The position numbers and the translations under genes were made by a program. From Prosthecobacter sp. (GTDB lineage: Bacteria; Verrucomicrobiota; Verrucomicrobiia; Verrucomicrobiales; Verrucomicrobiaceae), in NCBI GenBank assembly GCA_019186985.1, contig JABARQ010000019.1, forward strand, positions 1-64,000: DNA of 64,000 nucleotides. The letters are read 5' to 3'. Each line of letters starts with the position of its first letter. Position 1 is the first letter of the stretch. Positions 49,897 to 59,360 of this stretch are shown in pieces. Below the pieces are notes generated by a model that saw nothing but the letters and a program-made list of their open reading frames with translations, searched no databases and had not been told where the DNA came from.

Positions 49897-52800
49897 CTTG
49901 GTGATGGTTTCGTCGAGGTTGAGCAGCACGCGTGAGACGATGGTCCAGGCGGCGATTTCGTTGGGCGTGGCGTCGGCGGGGATGGTGGAAGGCCTGGTCA
50001 GTGCGTTGAAGGCGATGTCGGCGGCCTTGAGGTCGCCTTTTTTCAGGCGGTCGCGGCGGCCGAGGAGAAGCTGCTGAAGCTGCCGGCGTTCGCGGTCGTC
50101 CGGCAGCCGGCTGGTGCAGAGGCGGAAGGCATGATTGAGGCGGGCGTCATCGTCAGGGCCGGCTTCACGAAGAATCCGAAGGGCGAGCGCCTGGGAGGCT
50201 TCGACGAACACGGGTTCATTCATCGAGGTCAGGGCGGCGAGTGGCGAATTGGATCGCGGACGGCGTGTGCAGGAAGTGTCGCCGGTGGGCGCGTCGAAGG
50301 CGATCATGGCGGGGTCGGGCATCGAGCGTTTGCGGAAGACATAGAGGGCCCGGCTGTAGCGTGTGGAATCCTCCGCAGGCTTCCAGTAGTCGGGCTTGAA
50401 GTAGTTGTATTCGAGCACGCTCTGCGGGATGGGCGGGAAGACGCTGGGGCCGCCGAACTTGTCGGAAAGCAGGCCGGAGATGGAGAGCACGACGTCGCGG
50501 ACGACCTCGGCTTCAGCCCGGAAACGGGGGCCGCGTGCGAGCAGCCGGTTGCGGGGATCTTTTTCCAGCAGGGCTGGCGAGGCCTGGGAGCTTTGCTGAT
50601 AGGCCTGTGAGGTGACGAGGGTGCGCAGGAGGTGCTTCTGGCTCCAGCCGTGCTCCATGAAATCGACGGCGAGCCAGTCGAGCAGGTCAGCATGGGAGGG
50701 TTCGGGGGCACGCGTGCCGAAGTCCTCGGCAGTTTCAACGATGCCGGTGCCGAACACGGCCTGCCAGAGCCGGTTGACGGCCACGCGGGCGGTCAGCGGC
50801 GAATTCTTGTCTGTCAGCCAGCGTGCAAGAGTCAGACGGCTGGGTGATGCCTCCGAGGGAAGCGGATGAAGCGCGGAGATTCCCTGCGGCTTCACCTCTT
50901 CCTTGCCCTGGTTCCAGACACCGCGGTCAAGCCTGCGGGTGATGCGTGCATCCTCGGCGTTTCGTTCGGCCAGATGCATGATGGTGGAGAGGGGTTCGGG
51001 ATGGGTCGCCCACTGCTTTTCAATCTGGTCGGAGAAGGTTTTCATGGCCGGTGTGGCGGCACGCCAGGCGTCAAAGACCGCCTGCTTTTGTTCGGCGCTG
51101 CGCTTTGCGGGCGGGACCTGCATGGCCAGCGTCGCGGCATAAGGCGTGCGGGTGACCTTCGGGTCGGCGGCCTGGGTGAAGGCGATGCGGAAGCGGCCGA
51201 TCTGCGAGACTCGGTAGTCGCTGGTGTCACCGCCATGCTCCAGCAGCAGGGCCACCTTCAGCTTGGTGCCCTGAGGCAGGGAGACGGGCTGTTCAAACTG
51301 GGCGACGGCGACGGATTCGGTGTTGCGGCGGCCGGGGCCGCGGTCGGCGCGCCAGGCGGTGAGCGGGTTGCCGTCCGTCATGAAGGAGACAGGGCCGCGC
51401 AGGCGCTTTTCGGGATTGAAGGCTTTGCTATGCCATTCCGGCTCCAGGCCTGCGACGGGCTCCTCAAAGTCGGCGCTTGCGTTTCTGAGCTTCAGGCGCT
51501 CCCAGGTCTCCGAACCGGGTTTCTTCGCCTCGATGATCAGCTCCGACAGCGCCCAGGAGCCCTTGTAGCTGCGGCCCGGGCCGCCCATCGGCAGGTCGCC
51601 ATGCTTCAGCACCTCGATGCGCACCCCGGTCACTTTTTCCATCGTGGGTTCGGCAAAGAAGTGCAGGTCGCCGCGTGAGGTTGGATGGCCGAGGGTCAGG
51701 ACGCTGTCGTCTGGCAGCACGGTGGGATGGTTGAGTTCGGAGGAGGAGTGGGTGTCCTCGGGATGGACGATGTTCCAGCTCACGGCCTGCCATTGCTTCA
51801 GTTCCGCCGCCTCCCAGTCGGCGGCCTGTTTCTCCCATCCGGGATGGTCCTTTTTCAGCCGCGCGTCGATGCGTGCCAGCTCCGCCTTCAGCCTGGCCAG
51901 GGCCGCCTCTCCCTCGGGTGTGTAGACCCAGGACTTGGCCTCGTAGGTGTTGTTGAGGAAGGCGAAAAGGCCGTAGTATTCGGCCTGGGTGATGGGGTCA
52001 AACTTGTGCGAGTGGCACTGGGCGCACTTGAGGGACAGGCCGAGGATGCCGGAGCCGAGCGTGTCCATGCGGTCGAACATGGCTTCCATGCGCCATTCCT
52101 CGGGGATGATGGCGCCTTCCTCGTTGATCATGCCGTTGCGCAGGAAGCCGGTGGCGATCACCTGCTGGCTGGTGGCATTGGGCAGCAGGTCGCCGGCGAT
52201 CTGCTCGGTGATGAACCTGTCATAGGGCATGTCCTGGTTCAGCGCCTGAATGACCCAGTCCCTCCACACCCATTGTTCGCGAGGGAGGTCCTTTTCAAAG
52301 CCGTTGCTGTCGGCGTATCGGGCCACGTCCAGCCAGTGGCGTGCCCATTTTTCGCCAAACCGACGATCTTGCATGAGTCTGTCCGCCCTGGCTTCAACGG
52401 CGGCCTGGAGACCTTTGGACTTCACCTCGGCGAGAAAGGCGTCCACCTCGGCAGGCGATGGAGGCAGGCCGATGAGGTCGAGGTGGAGACGCCGGCAGAG
52501 CGTTTCGGGGCGGGCGGCAGGCGAAGGCCGGAGTCCTTCCTTGGCCAGTCGCTGGTGGATGAAGAAATCGACCGGGGACTGGCCTGCCGGGATGGAAGCG
52601 GCGGGTTTGACAGGTTTTTCAAAGGCCCAATGCCCTGAGAACACGGCGCCTTCCTGAATCCACTGACGAATCTTGGCGATGTCCTCCGGCTTCACCGGCT
52701 TCTCTTCCTCGGCGGGCGGCATGATCTCGTCTTCATCGTGGGTGAGGATGCGGGCGAGAAGGGAGCCCTTGTCCGGCTGGCCGGGGACGATGGCGGGCCC

Positions 52801-52983
52801 GTCGGATTTTCCACCCTTGAGTGCGTCCTCACGCAGGTCGAGGCGCAGCTTCCCTTTGCGCGACTGCTCGTCCTGTCCGTGGCAGTGGAAGCAGTGCTCG
52901 GCAAGCACGGGCTGGATGTCCCGGTTGAAGTCGAGGGCGCTGGCGCTGGCGGCGACAAGGAAAAGGATGAAGGGGGGCTTCAT
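49891..52983 (-). CDS. PSD1 protein: cytochrome-type domain, DUF1549, DUF1553
   Basis: 1030 aa from ATG at 52983, signal peptide [16 protein letters not shown]. Haem-type [15 protein letters not shown] is at about residue 31 and a second site [12 protein letters not shown] near 325. DUF1549: [41 protein letters not shown]1553: [54 protein letters not shown]. The insert between haem sites is discoidin-like ([19 protein letters not shown]). The last residues [10 protein letters not shown] end inside repeat array D. First enzyme gene after the NusG paralogue at 53152, 168 bases downstream. Confidence 0.92.
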   Translation of the reverse strand: MKPPFILFLVAASASALDFNRDIQPVLAEHCFHCHGQDEQSRKGKLRLDLREDALKGGKSDGPAIVPGQPDKGSLLARILTHDEDEIMPPAEEEKPVKPEDIAKIRQWIQEGAVFSGHWAFEKPVKPAASIPAGQSPVDFFIHQRLAKEGLRPSPAARPETLCRRLHLDLIGLPPSPAEVDAFLAEVKSKGLQAAVEARADRLMQDRRFGEKWARHWLDVARYADSNGFEKDLPREQWVWRDWVIQALNQDMPYDRFITEQIAGDLLPNATSQQVIATGFLRNGMINEEGAIIPEEWRMEAMFDRMDTLGSGILGLSLKCAQCHSHKFDPITQAEYYGLFAFLNNTYEAKSWVYTPEGEAALARLKAELARIDARLKKDHPGWEKQAADWEAAELKQWQAVSWNIVHPEDTHSSSELNHPTVLPDDSVLTLGHPTSRGDLHFFAEPTMEKVTGVRIEVLKHGDLPMGGPGRSYKGSWALSELIIEAKKPGSETWERLKLRNASADFEEPVAGLEPEWHSKAFNPEKRLRGPVSFMTDGNPLTAWRADRGPGRRNTESVAVAQFEQPVSLPQGTKLKVALLLEHGGDTSDYRVSQIGRFRIAFTQAADPKVTRTPYAATLAMQVPPAKRSAEQKQAVFDAWRAATPAMKTFSDQIEKQWATHPEPLSTIMHLAERNAEDARITRRLDRGVWNQGKEEVKPQGISALHPLPSEASPSRLTLARWLTDKNSPLTARVAVNRLWQAVFGTGIVETAEDFGTRAPEPSHADLLDWLAVDFMEHGWSQKHLLRTLVTSQAYQQSSQASPALLEKDPRNRLLARGPRFRAEAEVVRDVVLSISGLLSDKFGGPSVFPPIPQSVLEYNYFKPDYWKPAEDSTRYSRALYVFRKRSMPDPAMIAFDAPTGDTSCTRRPRSNSPLAALTSMNEPVFVEASQALALRILREAGPDDDARLNHAFRLCTSRLPDDRERRQLQQLLLGRRDRLKKGDLKAADIAFNALTRPSTIPADATPNEIAAWTIVSRVLLNLDETITKN

Positions 52984-53151
52984 GCTCAGTAGAACGGGGC
53001 AACGGACCGGATTTGGCTGCCGAGTGAATGTTGATAAACATTGCACCGGATCTTCCATCCTGGGGGGCAAGATCGGGGGCATCCTGCGCAGCCACGGGCT
53101 GGCAGGCCGCTTCCCGCCAGTGCACGCCCACGTCCATGGATGCAAAAAGGG

Positions 53152-53700
53152 TTAGGTTCTCCCTTCGTTGAGCGCCTGGCGCGGGGTGTGTTCGGTGAGG
53201 ATCTGGGAGGCCTTGACCTCGACGAGGCTTTCGCGGCCGAGGAATTCCATGAGGACCTTCACGCGTTCATCGCCGCTGTGGATGCTGTTGACGATGCCCT
53301 TCAGGCCCCGCATCGGCCCTTCGGTGAGCTCCACGGTGTCCCCGACCTTCAGCCCGGCATGGATCTCCTTCACCACCTGGCCGTCCATTTCACTGCGGAT
53401 CAGCTCGATGACCCGGTCCGGCACCGGCGTGAGGCGGCCGCCGAAATCAACGATGCGGATGACGTTCTGTGAATGCTTGACCGCCCGGATCGACTGGGCG
53501 GGCGTGAAGCGGGCGAAGAAGTAGCTCGGGAACAGGGCCTCGATGAACCAGACCTTGCCGCGTTTGGTGCTGCGCTGGAACTTGATGCGCGGGCAGTAGG
53601 TCTCCACGCCCCCCAGGGCAAGCATGAGGCCGGCGGCGACGTGCTCGCACTTGGGGCGGGTGTGGATGACGTACCAGGCGGGTTTGTCCGACAGTTCCAT
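53152..53700 (-). CDS. NusG/RfaH-like transcription antitermination protein
   Basis: 182 aa. The NGN domain is WYVIHTRPKCEHVAAGLMLA, VETYCPRIKFQRSTKRGKVW, EALFPSYFFARFTPAQSI, and the KOW motif is GDTVELTEGPMRGLKGIVNS. It lacks the secE-nusG-rplK context of the housekeeping nusG, so it is a specialised paralogue like RfaH, LoaP or UpxY, which bind RNA polymerase at specific operons and suppress termination. Its place at the head of a long minus-strand run (PSD1, DUF1501, PSD1, DUF1501, about 11 kb) suggests that run is its target. Inference. Confidence 0.88.
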   Translation of the reverse strand: MELSDKPAWYVIHTRPKCEHVAAGLMLALGGVETYCPRIKFQRSTKRGKVWFIEALFPSYFFARFTPAQSIRAVKHSQNVIRIVDFGGRLTPVPDRVIELIRSEMDGQVVKEIHAGLKVGDTVELTEGPMRGLKGIVNSIHSGDERVKVLMEFLGRESLVEVKASQILTEHTPRQALNEGRT

Positions 53701-53807
53701 GAAGGGCTACTGCGGTTGAGGTAGCCAGGGAGCCGGGGCTGGGCAACTCCCGTTTGCGCAATCCGCGTGCCTGCGCCAGTCTCCTGGCCCTCCTGCCATT
53801 CCGACGC

Positions 53808-54398
53808 ATGTTCAAGGATCTTCACGACTATCTCTACCACCTTGCCCCCGAGGGCGGCCTGCCGATGAAGCCCGTGGGCATCACGCTCGGCCTGGCGCTT
53901 CTGGCCGGCCATCTGTGGGCCTGGAAGAATGCGGAAAAGGCCAAGGCCTTCCTGCGTGAGTTTCCCCGTCATTACGGGCTCGGGGCCGTGCTGCTGACCA
54001 TCGACTTCATCTGGGGCATGATCGTCCTGCAGAACATGGACATGGGTGAGTTTTTCTTCCTGAGGAAATGGTTCCTCATGCTGGTGCCGGCCGGCTTTGT
54101 GCTGGTGCTGCTTTTCGTGAAGGAGTTTCTGGCCGTGCGAGCTCTCGGCAGCCTGCTGCTTCTTCTGGCCGGGCCGGTACTGGCCTCGGCCTTCCTGCAG
54201 CCCCAGGTCACGCGCCTGCTTCTCCCCATTCTTGGTTATGCCTGGATCATCGGCGGCCTTTACCTGGTCGGCATGCCCTACCTGATGCGCGACGGCGTGG
54301 ACTGGCTGCTGGCCCGGGATGGCCGCTGGAAGGCGGCGGTCTGGGGCGGCGTGGGCTATGGTGCCCTGCTGCTGCTGCTGGCGTTGACGACCTACTGA
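53808..54398 (+). CDS. Hypothetical polytopic membrane protein
   Basis: 196 aa from ATG at 53808 (MFKDLHDYLYHLAPEGGLPM). About six hydrophobic segments are visible: VGITLGLALLAGHLWAW, YGLGAVLLTIDFIWGMIVL, FLMLVPAGFVLVLLFV, LGSLLLLLAGPVLASAFL, LLLPILGYAWIIGGLYLVG, AAVWGGVGYGALLLLLAL. Conserved-looking polar residues in the loops (DMGEFFFLRKWF) do not identify a function. No family recognised. Divergent from the NusG paralogue and 46 bases upstream of a glycosyltransferase gene, so possibly involved in envelope synthesis. Confidence 0.72.
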   Translation: MFKDLHDYLYHLAPEGGLPMKPVGITLGLALLAGHLWAWKNAEKAKAFLREFPRHYGLGAVLLTIDFIWGMIVLQNMDMGEFFFLRKWFLMLVPAGFVLVLLFVKEFLAVRALGSLLLLLAGPVLASAFLQPQVTRLLLPILGYAWIIGGLYLVGMPYLMRDGVDWLLARDGRWKAAVWGGVGYGALLLLLALTTY

Positions 54399-54444
54399 GC
54401 CATCGGTCATGGAGCGGGTGACCGAAGCCGGGGATGTCCGGCCC

Positions 54445-55353
54445 ATGCCACGTCTGCTGGTGATCCGCGGCGGTGCGATCGGTGACTTCATCCTCACGCT
54501 GCCCGCCCTCCGTCTGCTGCGGCAATCCGTCCCCGGCGCGCATCTCGAAGTCCTGGGCTATCCAGGCATCGCCGGCCTGGCGGTGAAGGCGGGGCTCGCA
54601 GAGTCGGTTCGTTCGTTGGGCGATCCACGTCTGGCCCGTCTGTTTGCCCGAAATGCGGAGCTGGCTCCCGATCTGGCGGACTACCTGCGCAGCTTCACGC
54701 TGGTGGTGAGCTATTTGTTTGACCCTGACGGCATCCTGAAGGCAAACCTGGAGGCGCTGGGCGTCGGCACGCTCATCTCCTTCCCGCATCGGGTGGTGCC
54801 GGGGCAGGGACATGCCGCGCAGCAGCTGGCGCGACCCCTGGAACGGCTGGCGATGTTCCTGGAGGAGCCTGGCTGGCGTGCGCCCTTGTTTCCTGAAAGA
54901 GCGGCCCGCAGGCCTCCCCAGCGGGTGGCCATCCATCCCGGCAGCGGCTCGCTCACCAAGAACTGGCCGGTGGACCGATGGCTGAAGCTGGCCGACGAAA
55001 TGAGGTCGGGGTGGCCTGATGTCGAGGTCTGCCTGATCAGCGGCGAGGCGGAGGCCGAACGCGGGACACTGCCAGAGGTAATTGGGGATCGCTTCATTCG
55101 CTGGCATGGCCTGCCTTTGACCGAGCTCGCGGATCGGCTGGCCACCTGCGACCTGTTTCTGGGGCATGACAGCGGCATCTCGCACCTGGCCTCCGCCTGC
55201 GGCGTGCCCTGCGTGCTGCTTTTCGGCCCCACAGATCCGGAAACCTGGGCACCTCCGCAGCCGGGTGTGACCGTGGTGCAGGCCCCGGAAGGCGACCTTC
55301 AGGCCCTGTCGATCGACGCGGTGCGTCGGGTGGTGCGGCCGTTGATGGGGTGA
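54445..55353 (+). CDS. Glycosyltransferase family 9 (heptosyltransferase-like)
   Basis: 302 aa from MPRLLVIRGGAIGDFILTLP; an ATG at 54409 in frame is an alternative. GT9 enzymes add heptose or related sugars from ADP-heptose to the lipopolysaccharide inner core at the inner membrane. Landmarks: RGGAIGDFILTLPAL (acceptor side), VAIHPGSGSLTKNWPVDRWL (nucleotide-sugar site) and FLGHDSGISHLASACGVPCVLLFGPT. Slightly short for a heptosyltransferase (about 340). It sits before the adenylate kinase gene by 66 bases. Together with the WaaP-like protein at 1626 it indicates an LPS-type outer membrane. Confidence 0.9.
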   Translation: MPRLLVIRGGAIGDFILTLPALRLLRQSVPGAHLEVLGYPGIAGLAVKAGLAESVRSLGDPRLARLFARNAELAPDLADYLRSFTLVVSYLFDPDGILKANLEALGVGTLISFPHRVVPGQGHAAQQLARPLERLAMFLEEPGWRAPLFPERAARRPPQRVAIHPGSGSLTKNWPVDRWLKLADEMRSGWPDVEVCLISGEAEAERGTLPEVIGDRFIRWHGLPLTELADRLATCDLFLGHDSGISHLASACGVPCVLLFGPTDPETWAPPQPGVTVVQAPEGDLQALSIDAVRRVVRPLMG

Positions 55354-55419
55354 CTTTTGTGCCAAAACTGGACTTAAAGCGTGGCTTGTGACGAGTCCGT
55401 GACGTGCTATGAGCGACGC

Positions 55420-56046
55420 ATGTCAGACCATCCCCGCTTCCGCACATTCCTCATCCTGGGCGCCCCAGGCAGTGGCAAAGGCACCCAGGGCAAGGTGCTT
55501 GGGTCCATCCCGCGCTTTCATCACCTGGCCTGCGGCGATGTCTTCCGTTCGCTCGACACCCGTACCGTGCTCGGCCAGAAGTTCGTCGAGTACTCCAGCC
55601 GCGGCGAACTGGTGCCGGATGACGTGACCGTGGCCCTCTGGCGTGCCAACATCAAGCAGCGGGTCGACGGCCACCAGTTCAAGCCGGAGATCGACTTCCT
55701 GGTGCTTGACGGCATTCCCCGCAACATGGAGCAGGCCAAGCTCATGGAGGAGGACATCGAGGTGCTGAAGGTGTTTCACCTGAGCTGTCCGGACCGCACC
55801 GAGCTTGCCCGCCGCCTGCGCAAGCGCGCCCTCAAGGACAACCGCTTTGACGATGCCAATGAAAGCGTCATCCAGCAGCGCTTCGCCACCTACGAGGCGG
55901 AGACCAAGCCGATCCTGGACTACTACAAGGGCGACCGGATCGTTGAGATCGACGCGAGCCAGCCTCCCGCCAAGGTGCTCTATGACATCATCGGCGGCGT
56001 GATGACGCTGGATGCGTGGAGGGAGCTGGAGAAGATGAGGATCTGA
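55420..56046 (+). CDS. Adenylate kinase family protein
   Basis: 208 aa from MSDHPRFRTFLILGAPGSGK. P-loop GAPGSGKGTQG at residues 12-22, AMP-binding site HLACGDVFRSLDTRT and VLDGIPRNMEQAKLM, LID-region arginine RRLRKRALKDNRFDDAN and the final adenine contact. The LID is short and lacks zinc cysteines. It interconverts ATP, ADP and AMP. The arrangement ELVPDDVTVALWRANIKQ is typical. A longer, possibly second adk elsewhere cannot be excluded, so no symbol is given. Followed 80 bases later by fmt. Confidence 0.9.
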   Translation: MSDHPRFRTFLILGAPGSGKGTQGKVLGSIPRFHHLACGDVFRSLDTRTVLGQKFVEYSSRGELVPDDVTVALWRANIKQRVDGHQFKPEIDFLVLDGIPRNMEQAKLMEEDIEVLKVFHLSCPDRTELARRLRKRALKDNRFDDANESVIQQRFATYEAETKPILDYYKGDRIVEIDASQPPAKVLYDIIGGVMTLDAWRELEKMRI

Positions 56047-56126
56047 GCACGTTGGCAGGGTGCCGCAGCCTGCGCCGGCTTCGCCCAACCAGAAGATCTT
56101 CCATCATCCCCTTTTCGCACATCTCC

Positions 56127-57068
56127 ATGCGCATCCTTTTCATCGGCACCGGTGACATCGGCCTGCCTTCTCTCGACTGGCTGCTCTCGACTTCGAAGCA
56201 TGAGGTGGTCGGGGTGGTCACGCAGCCGGACAAGCCTGCGGGCCGCAGGCTGGTGCTGACTCCGCCTGAGGTGAAGGTGCGTGCCCTGGCCGCCGGGCTG
56301 CCGGTGCTGCAGCCGCCGAAGATCCGCGCCATCGTCGATGAACTGAAGGCCTTTGAGGCGGATGTCGCCGTCGTGGTGGCCTACGGGCAGATCCTGCCGA
56401 AAAGCGTGCTGGAGGTGCCGAGGCTGGCCTGCCTGAACATTCATGCCTCCCTGCTGCCGCGTCATCGCGGTGCCTCGCCGATCCAGGCTGCGATCCGTGA
56501 AGGCGATGCCGAAACCGGGGTGACCATCATGTTCATGGACGAGGGGCTCGACACTGGCGACATCCTGCTGATGGAACGTCTGCCGATTCTGCCGGGAGAC
56601 ACCGGCGGCATCCTGCATGACAAGCTTGCCCTGGCGGCTCCGGCGAGCCTGGAGAAGGCGCTGGACCTGATTGCGTCAGGACAACCGCCACGCACTCCGC
56701 AGGACAACGCCCTGGCCACGCACTGCGGAAAGCTGAAGCGTGAAGATGGTCGTCTGGATTGGGCGCGAAGCGCGGTTGAACTGGAGCGTCTTGTTCGTGC
56801 CTACAATCCCTGGCCGGGCACGAGCTGCCTGCTGCCCGGGGAAAAGCCGGCCGTGCTGAAGGTGCATCGGGTCAGTTTGATCGAGGCAGGTGATGCCTGT
56901 CCCGCGCCCGGCACTCTGGTGTCCGCCGATCCAAGGAGCGGCCTCATCGTCAGCTGCGGTGCGGGCTTGCTGAGGCTTGAGGAAGTGCAGGCAGAAGGCG
57001 GCAGGCGCCTTCCCGCCGCCGACTTCCTGCGGGGTCATCCGCTGGAGACCGGGGCGAGGCTGGGTTGA
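56127..57068 (+). CDS. fmt: Methionyl-tRNA formyltransferase
   Basis: 313 aa, the usual Fmt length. The start at 56127 gives MRILFIGTGDIGLPSLDWLL; upstream codons overlap adenylate kinase and are rejected. The catalytic domain holds VVGVVTQPDKPAGRR, VAYGQILPKSVLEVPRLACL, the formyl-transfer motif NIHASLLPRHRGASPIQAAI and MDEGLDTGDIL. The C-terminal tRNA-binding barrel starts at RLDWARSAVELERLVRAYNP. Fmt formylates initiator Met-tRNA. No peptide deformylase gene adjoins it here. Confidence 0.95.
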   Translation: MRILFIGTGDIGLPSLDWLLSTSKHEVVGVVTQPDKPAGRRLVLTPPEVKVRALAAGLPVLQPPKIRAIVDELKAFEADVAVVVAYGQILPKSVLEVPRLACLNIHASLLPRHRGASPIQAAIREGDAETGVTIMFMDEGLDTGDILLMERLPILPGDTGGILHDKLALAAPASLEKALDLIASGQPPRTPQDNALATHCGKLKREDGRLDWARSAVELERLVRAYNPWPGTSCLLPGEKPAVLKVHRVSLIEAGDACPAPGTLVSADPRSGLIVSCGAGLLRLEEVQAEGGRRLPAADFLRGHPLETGARLG

Positions 57069-57391
57069 ACGGCGGGGAGGAGGCGGACACCGTGAACTCA
57101 TCAAAACCGAGCCAGGGTCAGATTCGTCGGTGTGGCAGGCTCTCTCTCTGCATGGACTGCGGCAGCCGTGCTGCCGCTTTGCTGAGCCAGCCCTGCTGGC
57201 GTGAACGACCCTGGAGTCTCGAGGGCATGGCAGATCTGCGAGCAGGTGGTTCGCAGGCTGAGGGGTGGAGCGGAGTATTGCGCCACCGCAGCAGGGCTGC
57301 GGGATGAAGGCGGCAGCAGGCTTCCGCAGTCCAAAGCGGCTGTCGCCGCCGGTGAGGCCCCGCCGGCGTTTGATTGAAGTCGTTTTCCGGC
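57069..57391. other. Intergenic repeat-rich region between fmt and MFS gene
   Basis: No gene is supported in these 323 bases. The region contains a 15-base inverted repeat (TGGACTGCGGCAGCC at 57153-57167 and its near-perfect reverse complement at 57319-57333). A hairpin with eight-pair stem GCGGCAGC/GCTGCCGC lies at 57159-57177. A second cluster of GC-rich hairpins (GGCGGCAGC, GCGGC..GTCGCCGCC) is near 57308-57349. It looks like a REP/BIME-type element and separates two convergent genes. Confidence 0.7.
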
Positions 57392-58873
57392 TCAGTCCGC
57401 GTCCTTGGGCTCGGGCAGGAAGAAGCCGACGATGAGGGCTATGACGGCCATCGCGGTGGCGATGTAGCCTGCGGCGAGGGCGACGTGGGTGGGGCGGACA
57501 TTCTGGATGCCGTCCGCCAGCAGCGGCGCCAGCCAGCCGGTGTTCACGGTGGCCATGCAGGTGCCGATCATGCGTCCGCCGACGTTGGTGGCGAAGCTGC
57601 CGCCGGTGCCGCGCAGGTGCAGCGGGAAGATCTTGGGCAGGTATTCGCCGAAGTAGCTGAACTGGGCCACCGTCACCAGGCCGCAGAGGAAGTAGCCCCA
57701 GAGGAAGGTTTCGCCGCCCTTGGCAAACAGCATGAAATAGGTCACCGGCAGGATGATGAGCGCCGGCACCTGGAAGACCTTCAGCAACGCCACGCGGCTG
57801 ATGCCGACGATCAGCAGCACGGCGAGGAGGATGCGCCCCATGAGGCCGCCCATCTCCTGGCGGAACTGCACCTTGCTGCTCATCTCATCAATCACCTTCT
57901 TGTGCGGCGCCTGCTGGATGGCGTTCTCCTTGATCTTGGCGACGATCTCCTTGCGGCCAGGATCGCCAGGTGGCAGGGCGTTGAGCTGGGTGTTGAGCGC
58001 CTTGGCCTCGTCGATCATCGGCTTCATGATCTTGGCCTGCGGGGCAAGCTCGGGCAGGCCGGGGGTCACGCGGGCCACGGTCACCTGCAGGGCGCCGAAG
58101 GCGATGCCGTAGGCGCATGCGGAAAGGATGGTGGTGACCAGTGTCACGCGGCGGAGTTCAGGCGAGAACAGCCCGGCGAAGCTCGGACGCTTGAGTGCGC
58201 CGGAGGCCTTCTTTTCACGCCAGACCTGGCTTTCCGGCACAAATGGCAGAAGCAGGGCGATGGGGATGGCGGGCAGGATGCCGGTCATCAGCAGGTAACG
58301 CCAGGCGCCGACCGTGCCGTCGAGGCCGGAGGGAAGGCCGAAGCCGTCGAGTCCGCCGGCCTTGAGCTTCGTGTTGATCCACATGCTGGCCAGGGTCACA
58401 CAGACGCCGCCGATGGAGGCAAAGGCCTGGGTGATGCCCAGCCACTTCTCCTTCTGCTTCTTGTCCTGGAAGACCTCGGCCAGCCAGGTGACGGCGGCGA
58501 CGAACTCGACGCACACGCCGATGAAGGTCGCGCTGCGGAAGATGATGAAGGTGGTCAGCGAGGTCGAATACGCGGCGCAGAAGGGTGCGGCGGAATACAG
58601 GAAGATGCTCGCCGCCATGATGGTCTTGCGGCCAAACTTGTCCACGAGCCAGCCGCCCAGCAGGCCGAACACGCCGCCGCACACGGCCGCGATGGTGAGC
58701 AGGTTGCCGACCCAGTTGGTGACGATCGGATTGCTCGGCGGCAGCTTCAGCAGCTCGGCGATCGCCGGGGCCGCCACGAGCGGTGTCATCAGCAGCTCAT
58801 AAGTGTCGAAGAGGAAGCCGATGCTGGCGATGACGATGATCAGCCAGTGGGTGGTGGTGAGTTTGGGAGGCAT
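57392..58873 (-). CDS. MFS transporter with large cytoplasmic loop insert
   Basis: 493 aa from MPPKLTTTHWLIIVIASIGF. The first half has the sugar-porter-like signature GGWLVDKFGRKTIM and WLAEVFQDKKQKEKWLG. Twelve membrane segments can be traced, with a fairly usual 6+6 layout. Between segments 7 and 8 (about residues 265-355) there is an 85-residue polar insert (ARVTPGLPELAPQAKIMKPM ... APHKKVIDEMSSKVQFRQEM) with coiled-coil character. The second half includes YFGEYLPKIFPLHLRGTGGS. Substrate unknown; the sugar isomerase upstream suggests a carbohydrate. The decamer repeat array abuts the start codon. Confidence 0.88.
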   Translation of the reverse strand: MPPKLTTTHWLIIVIASIGFLFDTYELLMTPLVAAPAIAELLKLPPSNPIVTNWVGNLLTIAAVCGGVFGLLGGWLVDKFGRKTIMAASIFLYSAAPFCAAYSTSLTTFIIFRSATFIGVCVEFVAAVTWLAEVFQDKKQKEKWLGITQAFASIGGVCVTLASMWINTKLKAGGLDGFGLPSGLDGTVGAWRYLLMTGILPAIPIALLLPFVPESQVWREKKASGALKRPSFAGLFSPELRRVTLVTTILSACAYGIAFGALQVTVARVTPGLPELAPQAKIMKPMIDEAKALNTQLNALPPGDPGRKEIVAKIKENAIQQAPHKKVIDEMSSKVQFRQEMGGLMGRILLAVLLIVGISRVALLKVFQVPALIILPVTYFMLFAKGGETFLWGYFLCGLVTVAQFSYFGEYLPKIFPLHLRGTGGSFATNVGGRMIGTCMATVNTGWLAPLLADGIQNVRPTHVALAAGYIATAMAVIALIVGFFLPEPKDAD

Positions 58874-58876
58874 GGG

Positions 58877-58921
58877 TGGGTGGCGGTGGTTGGCGGTGGT
58901 TGGCGGTGGTTGGCGGTGGTT
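58877..58921 (+). repeat. Decamer tandem repeat array E
   Basis: Four perfect 10-nt units TGGCGGTGGT at 58881-58920 with degenerate half-units before them. It fills the space between the stop of the four-helix-bundle gene (58920) and the MFS start (58873), in place of a ribosome-binding site. In the register GGTGGTTGGC it matches seven or more positions of the array at 59361 read on the opposite strand. Confidence 0.9.
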
Positions 58922-59300
58922 AGGTTTTGCCTTCTGCCCTGCGAAGCTGGGATTCGCGAAGGTTGTGGATGCGAACACTGAGGTCGTAGGCCCGATTGAG
59001 AATGGGGTCGGTGCTGGATTCGCTGGCTAGGCCTAGGTCGGTGACGATGATTAAATCCGATGCTGTTTCCATGAGGGAGCCGTAGGCTTGGTTGGAGAAG
59101 TGAGCCTGATCCTTCATGGAAGCCCTTCCAGATCCTTCCGCCAGATTGTTCGCGACGGAGACTGCCGCTCGAGTGAGCTGGCTGGTCAGGCCAAACCGCT
59201 CCTCCTTCGGGAAGCTGCGCGAACAATCATAGACGTCGTGAACAAGCTTTCTGGCCTCCTGCCAGACTTCGAGCTTTTCAAAGGGGAACTGTTTTCTCAT
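58920..59300 (-). CDS. Four-helix-bundle protein (S23/Avd-like), element 2
   Basis: 126 aa, typical length. MRKQFPFEKLEVWQEARKLV, then YDCSRSFPKEERFGLTSQLT, RAAVSVANNLAEGSGRASMK, HFSNQAYGSLMETASDLIIV: this is the standard pattern of the family first found in 23S rRNA intervening sequences (TIGR02436). Members form basic-faced pentameric barrels and share the fold of Avd. It is bracketed by decamer arrays at 58877 and 59361 whose units face inward. Only distant in sequence from the other copy at 49331, so the two elements did not arise by recent duplication. Confidence 0.95.
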   Translation of the reverse strand: MRKQFPFEKLEVWQEARKLVHDVYDCSRSFPKEERFGLTSQLTRAAVSVANNLAEGSGRASMKDQAHFSNQAYGSLMETASDLIIVTDLGLASESSTDPILNRAYDLSVRIHNLRESQLRRAEGKT

Positions 59301-59360
59301 GTTTTAGACGCTTGGGACGAGGTTTGATGAAGTTCACTTTCGTGAGGGAAACGATCCCTA

